Of a stretch of 64,000 nucleotides of DNA, positions 32,792 through 41,549 are shown piece by piece (positions within the stretch are counted from its first letter, which is position 1; every line of letters starts with the position of its first letter). Both the position numbers and the translations under genes were made by a program. Below the pieces are notes generated by a model that searched no databases, was not told the origin of the DNA, and worked only from the letters and a program-made list of their open reading frames with translations. The DNA is from CAVPTL01 sp963794415. GTDB lineage: Bacteria; Actinomycetota; Thermoleophilia; Gaiellales; JAICJC01. Location: the NCBI GenBank assembly GCA_963794415.1, contig CAWCDI010000001.1, positions 930,001 through 994,000 on the forward strand, written 5' to 3'.

Positions 32792-34006
32792 ATGATGACC
32801 GGCAGGCGGCTGACCGCAGGCGCGTGTGTCCTGGTGCTCGGGGGTGCGATCGCCGCCCTGCTCGCCGGCGGAGCCCCGACGCAGGGCGTGGGAGCGCAGG
32901 GCTTCGCGTCACCGCCCCTCGTCGCGTCACCACGCACACCGACGTTCGCGGCGCCGGTCACCTACCGCGCCGGGCACGGCGCTTCGGGCCTCGCGGTGGC
33001 CGACGTCAACTCCGACCTGCTCCAGGACGTGGTCGTGGCAGACGCGGCGAGAAACGCCGTCACGGTGCTCGATGGCGCGTCGCGCGGGAGGTTCCGCCGC
33101 TCGGGCACGTTCCCGGTCAGCGGGCATCCCTACGCCGTTGCGGTTGCCGACGTGAACGAGGACGGCCGGTGGGACATCGTCTCCGTGGGGTCGTCGTCGA
33201 TCGGCTCGGTGCTGCTCGGTACGGCGCGGGGGTTTCGGCGCGGGCCCGACTTCCACGCCGGCACCGGCACTCCGTCGCTTGCGATCGGCGACGTCAACGG
33301 CGACGGTGCTCCCGACGTGATCACCACCGATAGCGGCGCGCTGGGCCACGCCCCTGCGTCTCCGCCCGCCGGCGTCTCGGTGCTCCTCGGCCAGGAGGAC
33401 GGCACGTTTCGCCGGGCCACCAACCTCACGGTTGGATTCCACCCTGCCAGGTGGGTCACGCTCGCCGATGTGAACGACGACGGCCGGCTCGACATCCTCA
33501 CCGGTGACGCCGACGGGTTCGTCTCGGAGCTTCTCAACAACGGCGACGGGACGTTCGCCACCGCCACGTCATTCGCAATTCCGGGAGGCGCCGTGGCGAT
33601 CACGGCCGCCGACGTCAACTCCGACCGGCAGCAGGATGTGGTCACGGCGAACGGATCGAACCGCTCTGGATCGGTGCTCCTCGGCTCGGGAGACGGGACG
33701 TTCGCGCGCCCTGCGACCTACCGGTGCTGTGCCGGCGCCGGCGCCGACTGGGTGTCGGTGACCGACGTGAACGGCGACAACGTGCCGGACATCGTGTTCT
33801 CGGACGCCACGTACTCCACGCTCGGAGTGGTCCTCGGCCGCGGCGCGAACCGGTTCGGCAAGGCGGTCGTCTACAGCCGGCCGTTCGGCGAAGGGCCCGG
33901 CGACGGCATGGCGGTGGCCGACGTGAACGGCGACGGACGTCCCGACGTGATCCGCACGGTCGCGTCCACCGGATCGGTGAGCGTGCTGATCAACACCACT
34001 CGGTAG
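32792..34006 (+). CDS. Secreted FG-GAP/VCBS repeat protein
   Basis: 404 aa with a signal peptide or N-terminal anchor (hydrophobic 9-30). At least six calcium-binding-type repeats of the pattern DVNxDxxxD (DVNSDLLQD, DVNEDGRWD, DVNGDGAPD, DVNDDGRLD, DVNSDRQQD, DVNGDNVPD, DVNGDGRPD) spaced about 50 residues, which build a seven-bladed beta-propeller. Likely an extracellular adhesion or binding protein; ligand unknown. Start ATG 32792 or 32795. Confidence 0.85.
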   Translation: MMTGRRLTAGACVLVLGGAIAALLAGGAPTQGVGAQGFASPPLVASPRTPTFAAPVTYRAGHGASGLAVADVNSDLLQDVVVADAARNAVTVLDGASRGRFRRSGTFPVSGHPYAVAVADVNEDGRWDIVSVGSSSIGSVLLGTARGFRRGPDFHAGTGTPSLAIGDVNGDGAPDVITTDSGALGHAPASPPAGVSVLLGQEDGTFRRATNLTVGFHPARWVTLADVNDDGRLDILTGDADGFVSELLNNGDGTFATATSFAIPGGAVAITAADVNSDRQQDVVTANGSNRSGSVLLGSGDGTFARPATYRCCAGAGADWVSVTDVNGDNVPDIVFSDATYSTLGVVLGRGANRFGKAVVYSRPFGEGPGDGMAVADVNGDGRPDVIRTVASTGSVSVLINTTR

Positions 34007-34010
34007 GCGA

Positions 34011-34062
34011 CAACGGGGGTGCAGGCAGGTGAACCTGTCGCCTGCGTCAGAAATCACCCGTT
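34011..34062 (+). terminator. Structured 3' region after the FG-GAP gene
   Basis: Outer stem 34012-34017 with 34057-34062 (AACGGG/CCCGTT) encloses an inner hairpin 34021-34026 with 34040-34045 (GCAGGC/GCCTGC). T-poor after the stem, so a terminator call is tentative; an RNA regulatory element for the next gene is an alternative. Confidence 0.35.
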
Positions 34063-34136
34063 TGGGCGAGTCCGTATCGACGCATCGCGCACAAGCTGAG
34101 AGGCGACGCCCGTACTCGATCCCGGAAGGCCCCTGA

Positions 34137-35748
34137 ATGCGATTTCGTCCCGTCCTCCTCGCCACGGCTGCCGTGGTAGCCACTGTCGCGCTCGGCACCA
34201 GCGCGGCGATCGCCAACGTCGTCACACCCCTGGGGCTGGAAGGCTTCAACCACATGGTGGTCGACTCCCACGGCCACGTCTTCGTGACGAGCTCGGGCGA
34301 CAGCGTGGTCACCGTCCTGAATGCGGACGGCACCCTCGACACCACCATCCCGAACGAGCCCCTCGCATCGGCGATGGCGCTCTCGGCAGACGGATCGACG
34401 CTCTACGTGGTGCGGGCCGGGGCGCAGATCGACACCATCAACACCACGACGATGGCCGACACCGGCCACTTCAGCGCAAACGTCGCGAGCGACAGCATCG
34501 TCTTTGCCAACGGCCGGCTCTGGTACAGCAACGGCGGGCAGCGGCTCGCCTCGGTCACGCTCGACGCGTCGCATACCGAGACCGGGACCAGCATCGTCAC
34601 CGGAGGCGCCAAGGTCGTAGGGACCGCGGCCCAGCCGAACTGGGTGATCATCGGCAGCGACCACGTGCAGCTCGCCAACGTCTCGAACCCCAGCAGCGTC
34701 ACCGTCACGACGTCGGCCGTATCGACGCCGTCCATCGTCAGCCTGGCGGCCGCGCCGAACGGCACCTCACTCGTCGCGGCGCTCGCAAGCAACGTGGTCA
34801 CGCTGACGCTGCCGGGCCTGACGGCAGGAGTCACCTACCCGGTGACAGCACCGCGGGCCGTGGCAGTCTCCCCTGCGAGCGACAAGATCGCCGTAGCGTC
34901 CTACGCCTCGCAGACGACGCCCCTCGCCGTGTTCAACACCGGCACAGCCACAGCGGTGAGCAAGCGAAACCTCGGCAACACCGCGCCCCTCGACTTCAAC
35001 AACGTGGCGTTCAGCGCCAACGGCGCCTTCATCTACTCCGTGCCGCGGGTGCTCGAGCACTATCACGTTCACGGCGATGCAGACCGTGCCGCTCACCGCG
35101 GCACAGTGGTCAGTCAAGACGTCGGCCGCGACCATAGCCGGCGGGAGCGGCGTGACCGTCTCGGTGCACCTCGGCATCAGCACCACGAACCGCACCGTGG
35201 AGGTGTACCGCCAGCCCGTCTCGACCAACACCCCGGTGCTCGCGGCGACCGGCACCGTCGGCACAGGCGGCAACTACAAGTTCGTCGCACACCCCACACA
35301 GGACACGATCTACACCGTGCGCTGGTCCGGCGACGCCACCCATCTGCCGCTGGTCTCCGGCACGCACCTGGTGAACGTACGGCTCGTCATGCACCGCGTC
35401 ACCAAGGGCGGCTATGCCACCTCCGGCGGCGTCCGGCTCTACCACTACGCGGCGTCGTGCACCAAGGCCGCGCACACCGGCTGCCCGACGTTCCAGGCAT
35501 GGACGTCGCCGCTCCAGCCGGGTCGCACGATGTCCTACGTCGCCGAGGGCAAGACCGTGAAGGGCAACTGGGTGACGATCGCCAAGGGCGGCTTCGTGAC
35601 CGCGTCGGGCGGGAAGCTCACGCTGAAGCTCTTCTACACGAACAAGACCCTGGTGGGCGTGAACCAGCGCATCCGCTTCTCGATGGTCACCAACAAGACG
35701 CTGGTGGGCAACACGTCGAGCTGGCTGCCCTTCCGCATCACGAAGTGA
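34137..35748 (+). CDS. Secreted beta-propeller/Ig-like protein, frameshifted
   Basis: The signal peptide (MRFRPVLLATAAVVATVALG..., cleavage after about residue 26) is followed by a YVTN-like repeat region (VVDSHGHVFVTSSGDSVVTVLNAD). Near 35047 the frame breaks: the downstream frame reads on as STITFTAMQTVPLTAAQWSVKT and continues as an Ig-like domain to the TGA at 35748. Removing one G from GGG at 35047-35049 restores one ORF of about 536 residues. GGAAGG lies 7 nt before the ATG. Function unknown; exported surface protein. Confidence 0.7.
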
Positions 35749-35750
35749 GA

Positions 35751-35785
35751 GGTGAATGGACGGTGCCAGGCACCGTTCATTCACC
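35751..35785. repeat. Near-perfect palindrome
   Basis: Two 17-nt arms (35751-35767 and 35769-35785) separated by one base, with a single G/A mismatch that becomes a G-U pair. The core is GGTGCCAGGCACC. It starts 2 nt after the stop of the preceding gene and lies beside the tRNA terminator. It could act as a terminator for the + gene, but no T-run follows; it also resembles a dispersed REP-type palindrome. Confidence 0.55.
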
Positions 35786-35792
35786 GCAGAGA

Positions 35793-35833
35793 GAAAGCCC
35801 CGCGATCCTCTGGCGAGAGAGGATCACGGGGCT
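35793..35833 (-). terminator. Intrinsic terminator of tRNA-Val
   Basis: On the minus strand a 16-bp stem (35818-35833 with 35796-35811, one G-T wobble) and 6-nt loop, followed by TTTCTCTC. It begins 1 nt after the tRNA 3' end. Confidence 0.8.
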
Positions 35834-35834
35834 A

Positions 35835-35907
35835 TGGGCGGTACTGGGCTCGAACCAGTGACCCCCAGCTTGTCGAGCTGGTGCTCTCCCAACTGAGCTA
35901 ACCGCCC
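35835..35907 (-). tRNA. tRNA-Val (GAC)
   Basis: 73 nt cloverleaf on the minus strand. Acceptor GGGCGGT pairs with ACCGCCC, D-arm AGCTCAGTTGGGAGAGC, anticodon stem CCAGC/GCTGG with loop TCGACAA (anticodon GAC), T-arm CTGGTTCGAGCCCAG. Discriminator A. CCA is not encoded. Confidence 0.97.
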
Positions 35908-35918
35908 TGGGAGCGCGC

Positions 35919-35924
35919 ATTATA
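35919..35924 (-). promoter_or_regulatory. Consensus -10 of tRNA-Val
   Basis: Perfect TATAAT on the minus strand, 11 nt before the tRNA 5' end. It is the only fully consensus -10 I noticed in the window. No clear -35. Confidence 0.65.
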
Positions 35925-35978
35925 GGGCGCGGCCGCCAAGGTTCCGCCGCCACCCTTCCCCCGCCTCCGCGCAACCGG

Positions 35979-36362
35979 TCAGCTGAGGTAGTTCGAAACC
36001 TCGATCAGATTCCCGTCCGGATCGCGGAAGTAGACGCTCGTCATCTGCCCGGTCGCGCCTGCGCGCTCGGCCGGCCCGACCTCGATCGTCACCCCCGCCG
36101 CGGAGAGTGCCGCAACGACATCATCGATCGGGTCGTCTGCGATGAGACAGATGTCCGCGCTCCCCGGCGTCGGGTCAAGCGCCTTGGGATCGAACTCGTG
36201 CCCGTGCTCGTGCAGGTTGATCTTGTTCGCGCCAAAGCTCAGCCCGTGCCGCCCCTGGCCGAACGTCACGGCCTCCATCCCGAGCACGCGGGTGTAGAAC
36301 TGCGTGGTGGCCTCGATGCTGGCCACCGTCAGCACGAGGTGGTCGATGCGGTTGATCTGCAT
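35979..36362 (-). CDS. VOC-family (glyoxalase/bleomycin-resistance-like) protein
   Basis: 127 aa with the two beta-alpha-beta-beta-beta units of the vicinal oxygen chelate fold. Likely metal ligands: His8 in RIDHLVLTV, a His in INLHEHG, and the Glu of NLIEVSNY at the end. Closest in pattern to biphenyl-diol dioxygenase-like or virulence-type glyoxalases of unknown substrate. ATG 36362 with TACCCT 7 nt upstream. Confidence 0.85.
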   Translation of the reverse strand: MQINRIDHLVLTVASIEATTQFYTRVLGMEAVTFGQGRHGLSFGANKINLHEHGHEFDPKALDPTPGSADICLIADDPIDDVVAALSAAGVTIEVGPAERAGATGQMTSVYFRDPDGNLIEVSNYLS

Positions 36363-36369
36363 CCGCGAG

Positions 36370-36375
36370 AGGGTA
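36370..36375 (-). promoter_or_regulatory. -10 element of the VOC gene
   Basis: TACCCT on the minus strand, 7 nt before ATG 36362, in the 18-bp gap after the preceding gene. Confidence 0.4.
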
Positions 36376-36380
36376 GCCCG

Positions 36381-36827
36381 TCAGCCGGGCGGCGAATCCA
36401 CCGGCGGGCGGCGCAGGCGCGCGGCCGTCACGCCGGCCCCGGCGATGATTGCCGTGCCCACGAGCAGCCGCTTCCCGTGGTGCTTCTTCTGCGGCGGCGG
36501 CTCCTGCACGATGGTTGCCGCGGCGGAGATCTGCTGAACCGCCGTGAGCAGGTCGTGCAGCACCTCGCCGTCGGTGCGCGCATCGGCGCCGAGCTTCCTG
36601 GCGCGCCTCACCGCGCTTGCCGCTGCACCCGCCCCGATCTTCGCCCGACGCTGGGCCTCGGGGCTCGATTTCACGCGGCGCGCCGTCACGAACGTCAGCT
36701 TGCCGCCCTTCGCGACGTGCGCCGTCCGCTTGGGGTGGCGGGCGGCCTTGCCGGTGAGCCGGAGAATGGCCCTGCGGTAGTGGAAGGCGACCGCCACGCC
36801 GATCTTTGCAATCCGGGTTTTCTTCAT
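36381..36827 (-). CDS. Basic protein with C-terminal membrane helix, unknown
   Basis: 148 aa. Lys/Arg-rich, mostly helical N-terminal two thirds, then KKHHGKR and one hydrophobic segment (about 118-135), Pro-rich end. No family recognised. It follows the O-antigen-ligase-like gene by 26 nt on the same strand. A weak TAGCAC lies 6 nt upstream of the ATG. Confidence 0.55.
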   Translation of the reverse strand: MKKTRIAKIGVAVAFHYRRAILRLTGKAARHPKRTAHVAKGGKLTFVTARRVKSSPEAQRRAKIGAGAAASAVRRARKLGADARTDGEVLHDLLTAVQQISAAATIVQEPPPQKKHHGKRLLVGTAIIAGAGVTAARLRRPPVDSPPG

Positions 36828-36853
36828 GCTCCGGTGCTACCCCGCCCGGGCGA

Positions 36854-38698
36854 TCACCAACCGAGCGGATCCAGCCGGCGGAGCACATGCAGGGCGTGAC
36901 GCCGCTGCGCCGCGCTGCCCACGTGCAGAAGGCCTCCCCACGCATCCTCGGCACCCGCGTCCTTTCCGGCCGCGGCGCTGTACGCCGCCCGGGCGCGCAC
37001 CGGCTGCCTCAGCCGGCCGAATGCGAGCCCCTCGAGCACCAGCGGCTGGGACGACCACGGCATCCAGGTTGCGGCGCTCCGTGCCCTCGCGACGGCGGCT
37101 GCGGGATGCCCGGCCACCAGCGCGCTTCGCGCCCGCGACATCTGCAGGTTTCCCGCGAGACCCACGAGCGCCACCACGATCGCCGCGCAGAGCATCGCCG
37201 AGAGCATCGCCGGCTCGAACCGCCACGATCGTCCGGCCACCCGCGCCCGCAGGAGCACCGCCGCTCCGCACCCGAGGGCCGCCACCGTCACGGCGGGAAG
37301 CTGCCAGTCCCAGTCCACGGCCGCATGCATCACGAATGCCAGATAGGCCCCCACCGCCGGGACGACGACCGGATCCCCGCGCAGCCTGACCGCCGCAGCC
37401 AGCGGGCAGCCCAGCGCGGCGATCACCAGCGCAAGCCCCACGGGCCCCAGCTCGGCGAGCACCTGCAGGTAGAGGCTGTGCGCGTCGCGCACGTCGAACT
37501 CCGTGTCTCGATGCGCGTACCACGCACGGCGATAGCTGCCCGCGCCCGAGCCCAGCAGCGAGTGCGCGCGATAGTCATCCACCGCCACTCCCCAGAGCTC
37601 CTTGCGCCCGTCCAGCGAGAGCGTGGAGAGCCGCGCGCCCAGGCTGGCTTGTGCGACGGGCTGGGAGACGAGCCCTGCATGAACGCGGGTTGCAATCTCG
37701 CGCGGCGATCCGAACGCCGCGAGCCCTGCGATCATCGCCGCGCCGGCTGCTGCTGCAAGCGCGAGGGCGAACCCCCTGCGGATCCACGGGCCGGCGGTCC
37801 ACCGCGCCTCGACGGCCTGCCACGCTGCCATCGCCCCCGCGCTTGCGGCCATGCAGAGGCAGAGCACCACTGCGAGCCGCTCGCCCGCCCCAGACGCCCT
37901 CATCACCTCGACCTGCGCCGCCGTGAGCGCCTGCGACTCCCACGCCCGCCACACCACGATTGCCGCTCCGGGTGCGAGCACGAGCGAGACGGCGATGTAC
38001 CGCAGCCGCGCCGGCGAGAGCGCGGCGACACCGAGCCATGCGAACGCGGCGGCCATCGCAGCGCCGCGGCTGAACGTGAAGAAGAGCGTCACGGCCAGGA
38101 GCGGCACCGAGCCGGCAACGCAGACCTGCAGTCGCGAGCGTCCCCGCCCCGCGCAGAAGCCGAGCGCGAGGAGCAGACCCATCGCCGTGAAGATTCCCAG
38201 CCCGTTCGCGTACCCGATCGGCTGGAAGAGGCGGCCCTTCTGGATGGGATCGATGTAGAGCCCGAACCGCAACGGGCTGAGGTGGGTCAGAAGCGCGTAG
38301 GCCGAGACCGCTGTGATCGACGCCCAGATCGCGATCAGGAGCCCGCGTGCCGAGGCCCTGCGGCCGATCACGAGCATCACGGTGAGCGCTGTCAGATAGA
38401 CGCCGGCCAGCTCCAGGCTCTGCACGCTGGCCGAGATGTCCGCCGACCAGGCGATCGAGGCGCCCGTCCATGCCGTCAGCGCAAACCACGACCAGAGCGT
38501 GATGCGCTCGATGCCGCAGAGCTCCAGGCGGGCCGCCGCCAGCCCGGCGAGCGCGAGCCAGCCGAGCACCGCGGCTGACCACCCCCACGCCACCGGGAAG
38601 TACCCGCCCTGCCCCAGCGCAAGGCAGACCACGGTCACGGCAACGATCGCCGGCGTCAGCCGCGCGACATTTTGCTCGTTGACTGTCACATGCTGCAC
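36854..38698 (-). CDS. O-antigen ligase/Wzy-like polysaccharide membrane protein
   Basis: 614 aa with about twelve hydrophobic helices and a large loop around residues 330-390. The Wzy_C-type hallmark is GSGAGSYRRAWYAHRDTEFDVRDAHSLYLQVLAELG, the periplasmic loop of O-antigen ligase/polymerase proteins. The C-terminal approximately 90 residues after the last helix look like a TPR-type helical tail (AVARARSAATWMPWSSQPL). Start GTG 38698 chosen from TACTTT ending 6 nt upstream; longer frames overlap the sigma-factor gene. Role: ligation or polymerisation of a surface glycan. Confidence 0.82.
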   Translation of the reverse strand: MQHVTVNEQNVARLTPAIVAVTVVCLALGQGGYFPVAWGWSAAVLGWLALAGLAAARLELCGIERITLWSWFALTAWTGASIAWSADISASVQSLELAGVYLTALTVMLVIGRRASARGLLIAIWASITAVSAYALLTHLSPLRFGLYIDPIQKGRLFQPIGYANGLGIFTAMGLLLALGFCAGRGRSRLQVCVAGSVPLLAVTLFFTFSRGAAMAAAFAWLGVAALSPARLRYIAVSLVLAPGAAIVVWRAWESQALTAAQVEVMRASGAGERLAVVLCLCMAASAGAMAAWQAVEARWTAGPWIRRGFALALAAAAGAAMIAGLAAFGSPREIATRVHAGLVSQPVAQASLGARLSTLSLDGRKELWGVAVDDYRAHSLLGSGAGSYRRAWYAHRDTEFDVRDAHSLYLQVLAELGPVGLALVIAALGCPLAAAVRLRGDPVVVPAVGAYLAFVMHAAVDWDWQLPAVTVAALGCGAAVLLRARVAGRSWRFEPAMLSAMLCAAIVVALVGLAGNLQMSRARSALVAGHPAAAVARARSAATWMPWSSQPLVLEGLAFGRLRQPVRARAAYSAAAGKDAGAEDAWGGLLHVGSAAQRRHALHVLRRLDPLGW

Positions 38699-38704
38699 GT
38701 CTTC

Positions 38705-38710
38705 AAAGTA
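38705..38710 (-). promoter_or_regulatory. -10 element of the O-antigen-ligase-like gene
   Basis: TACTTT on the minus strand, 6 nt before GTG 38698. The sigma gene -10 lies 6 bp away on the other strand. Confidence 0.4.
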
Positions 38711-38716
38711 CACGCT

Positions 38717-38722
38717 TATGAT
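38717..38722 (+). promoter_or_regulatory. -10 element of the sigma factor gene
   Basis: TATGAT ends 8 nt before ATG 38731, with no Shine-Dalgarno site. Confidence 0.45.
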
Positions 38723-38730
38723 CTGCGACC

Positions 38731-39261
38731 ATGGAATCAACAGAGCACTCTGCACGAACGGCAAGCGCGCGGAAGCGCTTTCGCCGCGACCCCCTGAGCA
38801 ACCCCCGCCCCCTCATCAACCGCGTGTACGCCTACGCCGCCTACCGGATCGGCGCCGGCGATGAGGCCGAGGACGTGACCAGCGAGGTGTTCGAGCGGGC
38901 GGTGCGCTACCGGTCGAGCTACGACCCCGCGGCGGGTGACCCGGCCGCATGGCTGGTGGGCATCGCCCGCCATGTGATTGCCGACCGGGGGCGACGACCG
39001 CAGACCGTCAGCGCCGACGACGCGCTGCTGGCCACGCCCGAGCCCTGGGACATGGAGGCTCAGACGGTGCTTCGGATCACGCTCGATGAGGCGATCGCGA
39101 TGCTTCCCGAGCGCGATCAGGAGCTGATCTCATTGCGGTTCGGGGCCGACCTCAAGGCCCGACAGATCGCGGAGATCCTCGAGATCGACACGCACGCCGC
39201 GGAGGTCGCGCTGGGACGCGCCGTTGCCCGCCTCCGGGAGCAGGTCGGACACGACCTGTGA
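38731..39261 (+). CDS. ECF-type RNA polymerase sigma factor
   Basis: 176 aa. Region 2 (about 25-90) with GDEAEDVTSEVFERA, and region 4 (about 115-170) with LPERDQELISLRFGADLKARQIAEIL and a helix-turn-helix. No region 3, as in ECF sigma factors. The next gene on the strand encodes a membrane protein with a short cytosolic N-terminus, the usual place for its anti-sigma factor. Confidence 0.9.
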   Translation: MESTEHSARTASARKRFRRDPLSNPRPLINRVYAYAAYRIGAGDEAEDVTSEVFERAVRYRSSYDPAAGDPAAWLVGIARHVIADRGRRPQTVSADDALLATPEPWDMEAQTVLRITLDEAIAMLPERDQELISLRFGADLKARQIAEILEIDTHAAEVALGRAVARLREQVGHDL

Positions 39262-39325
39262 GGTTTTCGCCGCCACGCCGGTACTAGCACCGAACGTCAT
39301 GATCCCGACCATCTGGAGGTCCCCA

Positions 39326-39787
39326 ATGGGACGTATGTGGAAGCGCGACCGGCTCGAGGCCGCGCTCAAGGCGCGGCGGCAGGAGCCGCGCGATGAGTTC
39401 GTCGCGAGGACGGCAGGGTCACTCGAGCCTCGCCGCACGCCGGTCTCACGGCGCTCGATCCTGGCCGTGTCCCTGGCTGCGGCGATGGTGGTGTCGCTGG
39501 CAAGCCTCGGCGGCCTCGGCGAGGCCGTCTCTGGCGCAAGCGCGGCTGCCGGCGTCGTCTCTCAGGCGGTGTCCCCCGACCACGTGGTCACCAACCACGG
39601 CAAGACGTCGGCCTCGTCCCAGTACGGCCACGGCCCCCACGGGTGCGTCTGGCGCAAGAAGTTCAAGTACTTCGCGTGCGACCACAAGGTGGCCAAGTGG
39701 CACTGCACCAGCTCGAAGAAGCACCCGAGCGGTCACTGGCACTGCGTCGTCAAGGGCAAGGTGCACGCAGTCTCGACCACTGCCTAG
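39326..39787 (+). CDS. Single-pass membrane protein with Cys/His-rich exterior, candidate anti-sigma factor
   Basis: 153 aa. Cytosolic N-terminus (1-43, EAALKARRQEPRDEFVART), one helix (about 44-63), then an extracytoplasmic segment with C107, C118, C127 and C140 and ten histidines between 86 and 147. GGAGGT lies 5 nt before ATG 39326, 64 nt after the sigma gene. No ZAS or zinc-finger anti-sigma motif is visible, so the role is inferred from position and topology. The Cys/His density suggests metal or redox sensing. Confidence 0.65.
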   Translation: MGRMWKRDRLEAALKARRQEPRDEFVARTAGSLEPRRTPVSRRSILAVSLAAAMVVSLASLGGLGEAVSGASAAAGVVSQAVSPDHVVTNHGKTSASSQYGHGPHGCVWRKKFKYFACDHKVAKWHCTSSKKHPSGHWHCVVKGKVHAVSTTA

Positions 39788-39797
39788 ACGCGTATCC

Positions 39798-39832
39798 GCG
39801 GGCTCCGCGCTCATCGAGAGCGCGGAGCCCGC
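39798..39832. terminator. Bidirectional terminator hairpin
   Basis: Perfect 15-bp stem (39798-39812 with 39818-39832) and 5-nt loop between two convergent genes. No T-run, as is common for high-GC terminators. Confidence 0.7.
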
Positions 39833-39838
39833 AGTGCG

Positions 39839-39985
39839 TCACGCTCTGCTGAACACGCTGCGGCCGAGGAACGCCGCGATAACGGCGACCGCGAGGGCAA
39901 TCAGGAACACCCAGAAGGCGAGCTTGATTGCTCCGACCACGCCGAGCACCAGAACGATCAAGATGAGAAGCAAGAGAGCTATCAC
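39839..39985 (-). CDS. 48-residue hydrophobic membrane peptide
   Basis: GTG start at 39985 with AAAGGA 9-14 nt upstream; stop TGA at 39839-39841. The sequence is almost entirely hydrophobic with two helices (MIALLLLILIVLVLGVVG and FWVFLIALAVAVIAAFLG) and a short basic tail. Such small hydrophobic proteins (DUF1328-like or similar) are often stress-linked. Function unknown; placed beside the sigma/anti-sigma pair and divergent from the antiporter. Confidence 0.65.
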   Translation of the reverse strand: MIALLLLILIVLVLGVVGAIKLAFWVFLIALAVAVIAAFLGRSVFSRA

Positions 39986-40070
39986 GTAACCATCCTTTCG
40001 ATGGCAATTTCGTACCCCTGCGACTGCATCTCAAAACGCCTCCGGTCATACTCACGGCAGGAGGTCAGCA

Positions 40071-41535
40071 CTGCATATCCCCGAGCCAATGATCGTTGCC
40101 GTCGTCGTGCTCCTGGTGGGGTCCGTCGCGGCGAGCTTCGTTGACAGGCTGGGCGCGCCCACGCTCCTGCTCTTCCTCGGCCTCGGAATGCTTCTCGGCG
40201 AGGACGGCCCCGGCGGCATCCAGTTCAACAACTCGGGGCTCGCGCGAGACGTCGGGCTGCTGGCGCTGGCGGTGATCCTGCTCGAGGGCGGCATGATGGC
40301 CGACCTGCCCGACGTGCGGAAGGCCTCACCGCCGGCCCTGATGCTCGCCACGGTCGGAGTCGCAGTGACGGCCGGTGTCACCGGCCTGGTCACCAAGCTC
40401 GTCTCGAGCGTCGGCTGGGTCAGCGCCTTACTGGTGGGTGCGACGGTGTCGTCAACCGATGCGGCGGCGGTGTTCTCGGCCATCCGCGGGCTGAACATCC
40501 GGCGTCGCCTGGCCGCCATCCTCGAGGCTGAGAGCGGGCTGAACGATCCCGTCGCAGCGCTATTCGTGATCGGCCTCGTGGACTACAAGACCACGTCGGG
40601 CTACGGGCTGGGCGACGCGGCCATCTTGCTGGTGAAGGAGATGGGGATCGGAGCCGTCGGCGGCATCCTGATCGGGTTCGCCGTCGTGTGGCTCCTGCAG
40701 AACCTGCCGTTGCCGTCGGCCGGCATCGCCCCGGTCGTGATGGTCTCGGCGGCGCTCGCCGGGTACGTCGCGGTGTCGCTCGTGGACGGCTCGGGGCTGC
40801 TGGCCGCCTACCTCACCGGCCTGATCATCGGCGATGCGCGGATCCCCCACTCGGCGGTCATCCGCGGGTTCCTGCAGGGCGGTGCGTGGCTCGCGCAGCT
40901 CGGCCTGTTCGTGCTGCTCGGCCTGCTCGTCACTCCGCACGACCTCGTGCACCAGGGCTTCGAGCCGCTCATCATCGCGATCGCGCTGGTGTTCGTCGCC
41001 CGCCCGCTGGCGGTGCTCATCAGCACGTCGCCGTTTCGGCTGCCGCTCCGCGATCAGGGGTTCCTGGCGTGGGCCGGCCTGCGCGGCGGCGTCCCCATCG
41101 TGTTCGCCACGTTCCCCATCGCCGCGGGAGTGCAGGGCAGCGAGCGGCTCTTCGACGTGGTGTTCTACGTGGTGTTCGTCTCGGTCCGTGCTCCAGGGCC
41201 TCTCGGTGCGCTGGGCGGCCCGCAAGCTCGACGTGATCGACACCCGCGCCGCGCCGCGGCTGGCAGAGCTCGACACCGCGACCCTCCAGTCGCTCGGCGC
41301 TGACCTACTGGAGGCTCACCCGGACGACCTCGGCATCGCGCCCGGCAGCACCCTCGCCGCGATCAGCCTGCCCGGAGCGGCCGTCGTGGTGGCGATCGAG
41401 CGCGACCTCGAGATCCTGCTGCCCCGTGGAAGCACGGCGGTGCAGCCGGGCGACCGGCTCTTCCTGCTGGTCGAGAGCGCCCGGCTGCGCGAGGTGCGCG
41501 ACCGGCTCCAGCGCGTCGCCGACGAAAAACCCTGA
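40071..41535 (+). CDS. CPA1-type Na+(K+)/H+ antiporter with C-terminal RCK_C domain, frameshifted
   Basis: NhaP2/CvrA-like antiporter. About 12-13 helices, with the ion-site signature SSTDAAAVFSAIRG and AESGLNDPVAALF. Near 41186-41187 a single extra C shifts the frame (after VVFVSV); the +1 frame continues LQGLSVRWAARKLDVIDTR into a TrkA_C/RCK_C domain (about 80 residues, LGIAPGSTLAAISLPGAAVVVAIER) to the TGA at 41535. AGGAGGT (40059-40065) is 5 nt before an in-frame CTG at 40071 but 23 nt before ATG 40089, so CTG may be the start. Role: cation/proton exchange and volume or pH control. Confidence 0.82.
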
Positions 41536-41549
41536 TACTGCGCTCTGAC

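Noticed and set aside
34007..34136. c-di-GMP or similar known riboswitch before the 34137 gene
   Set aside because: Hairpins are present, but none of the conserved sequence motifs of these riboswitch classes could be recognised.
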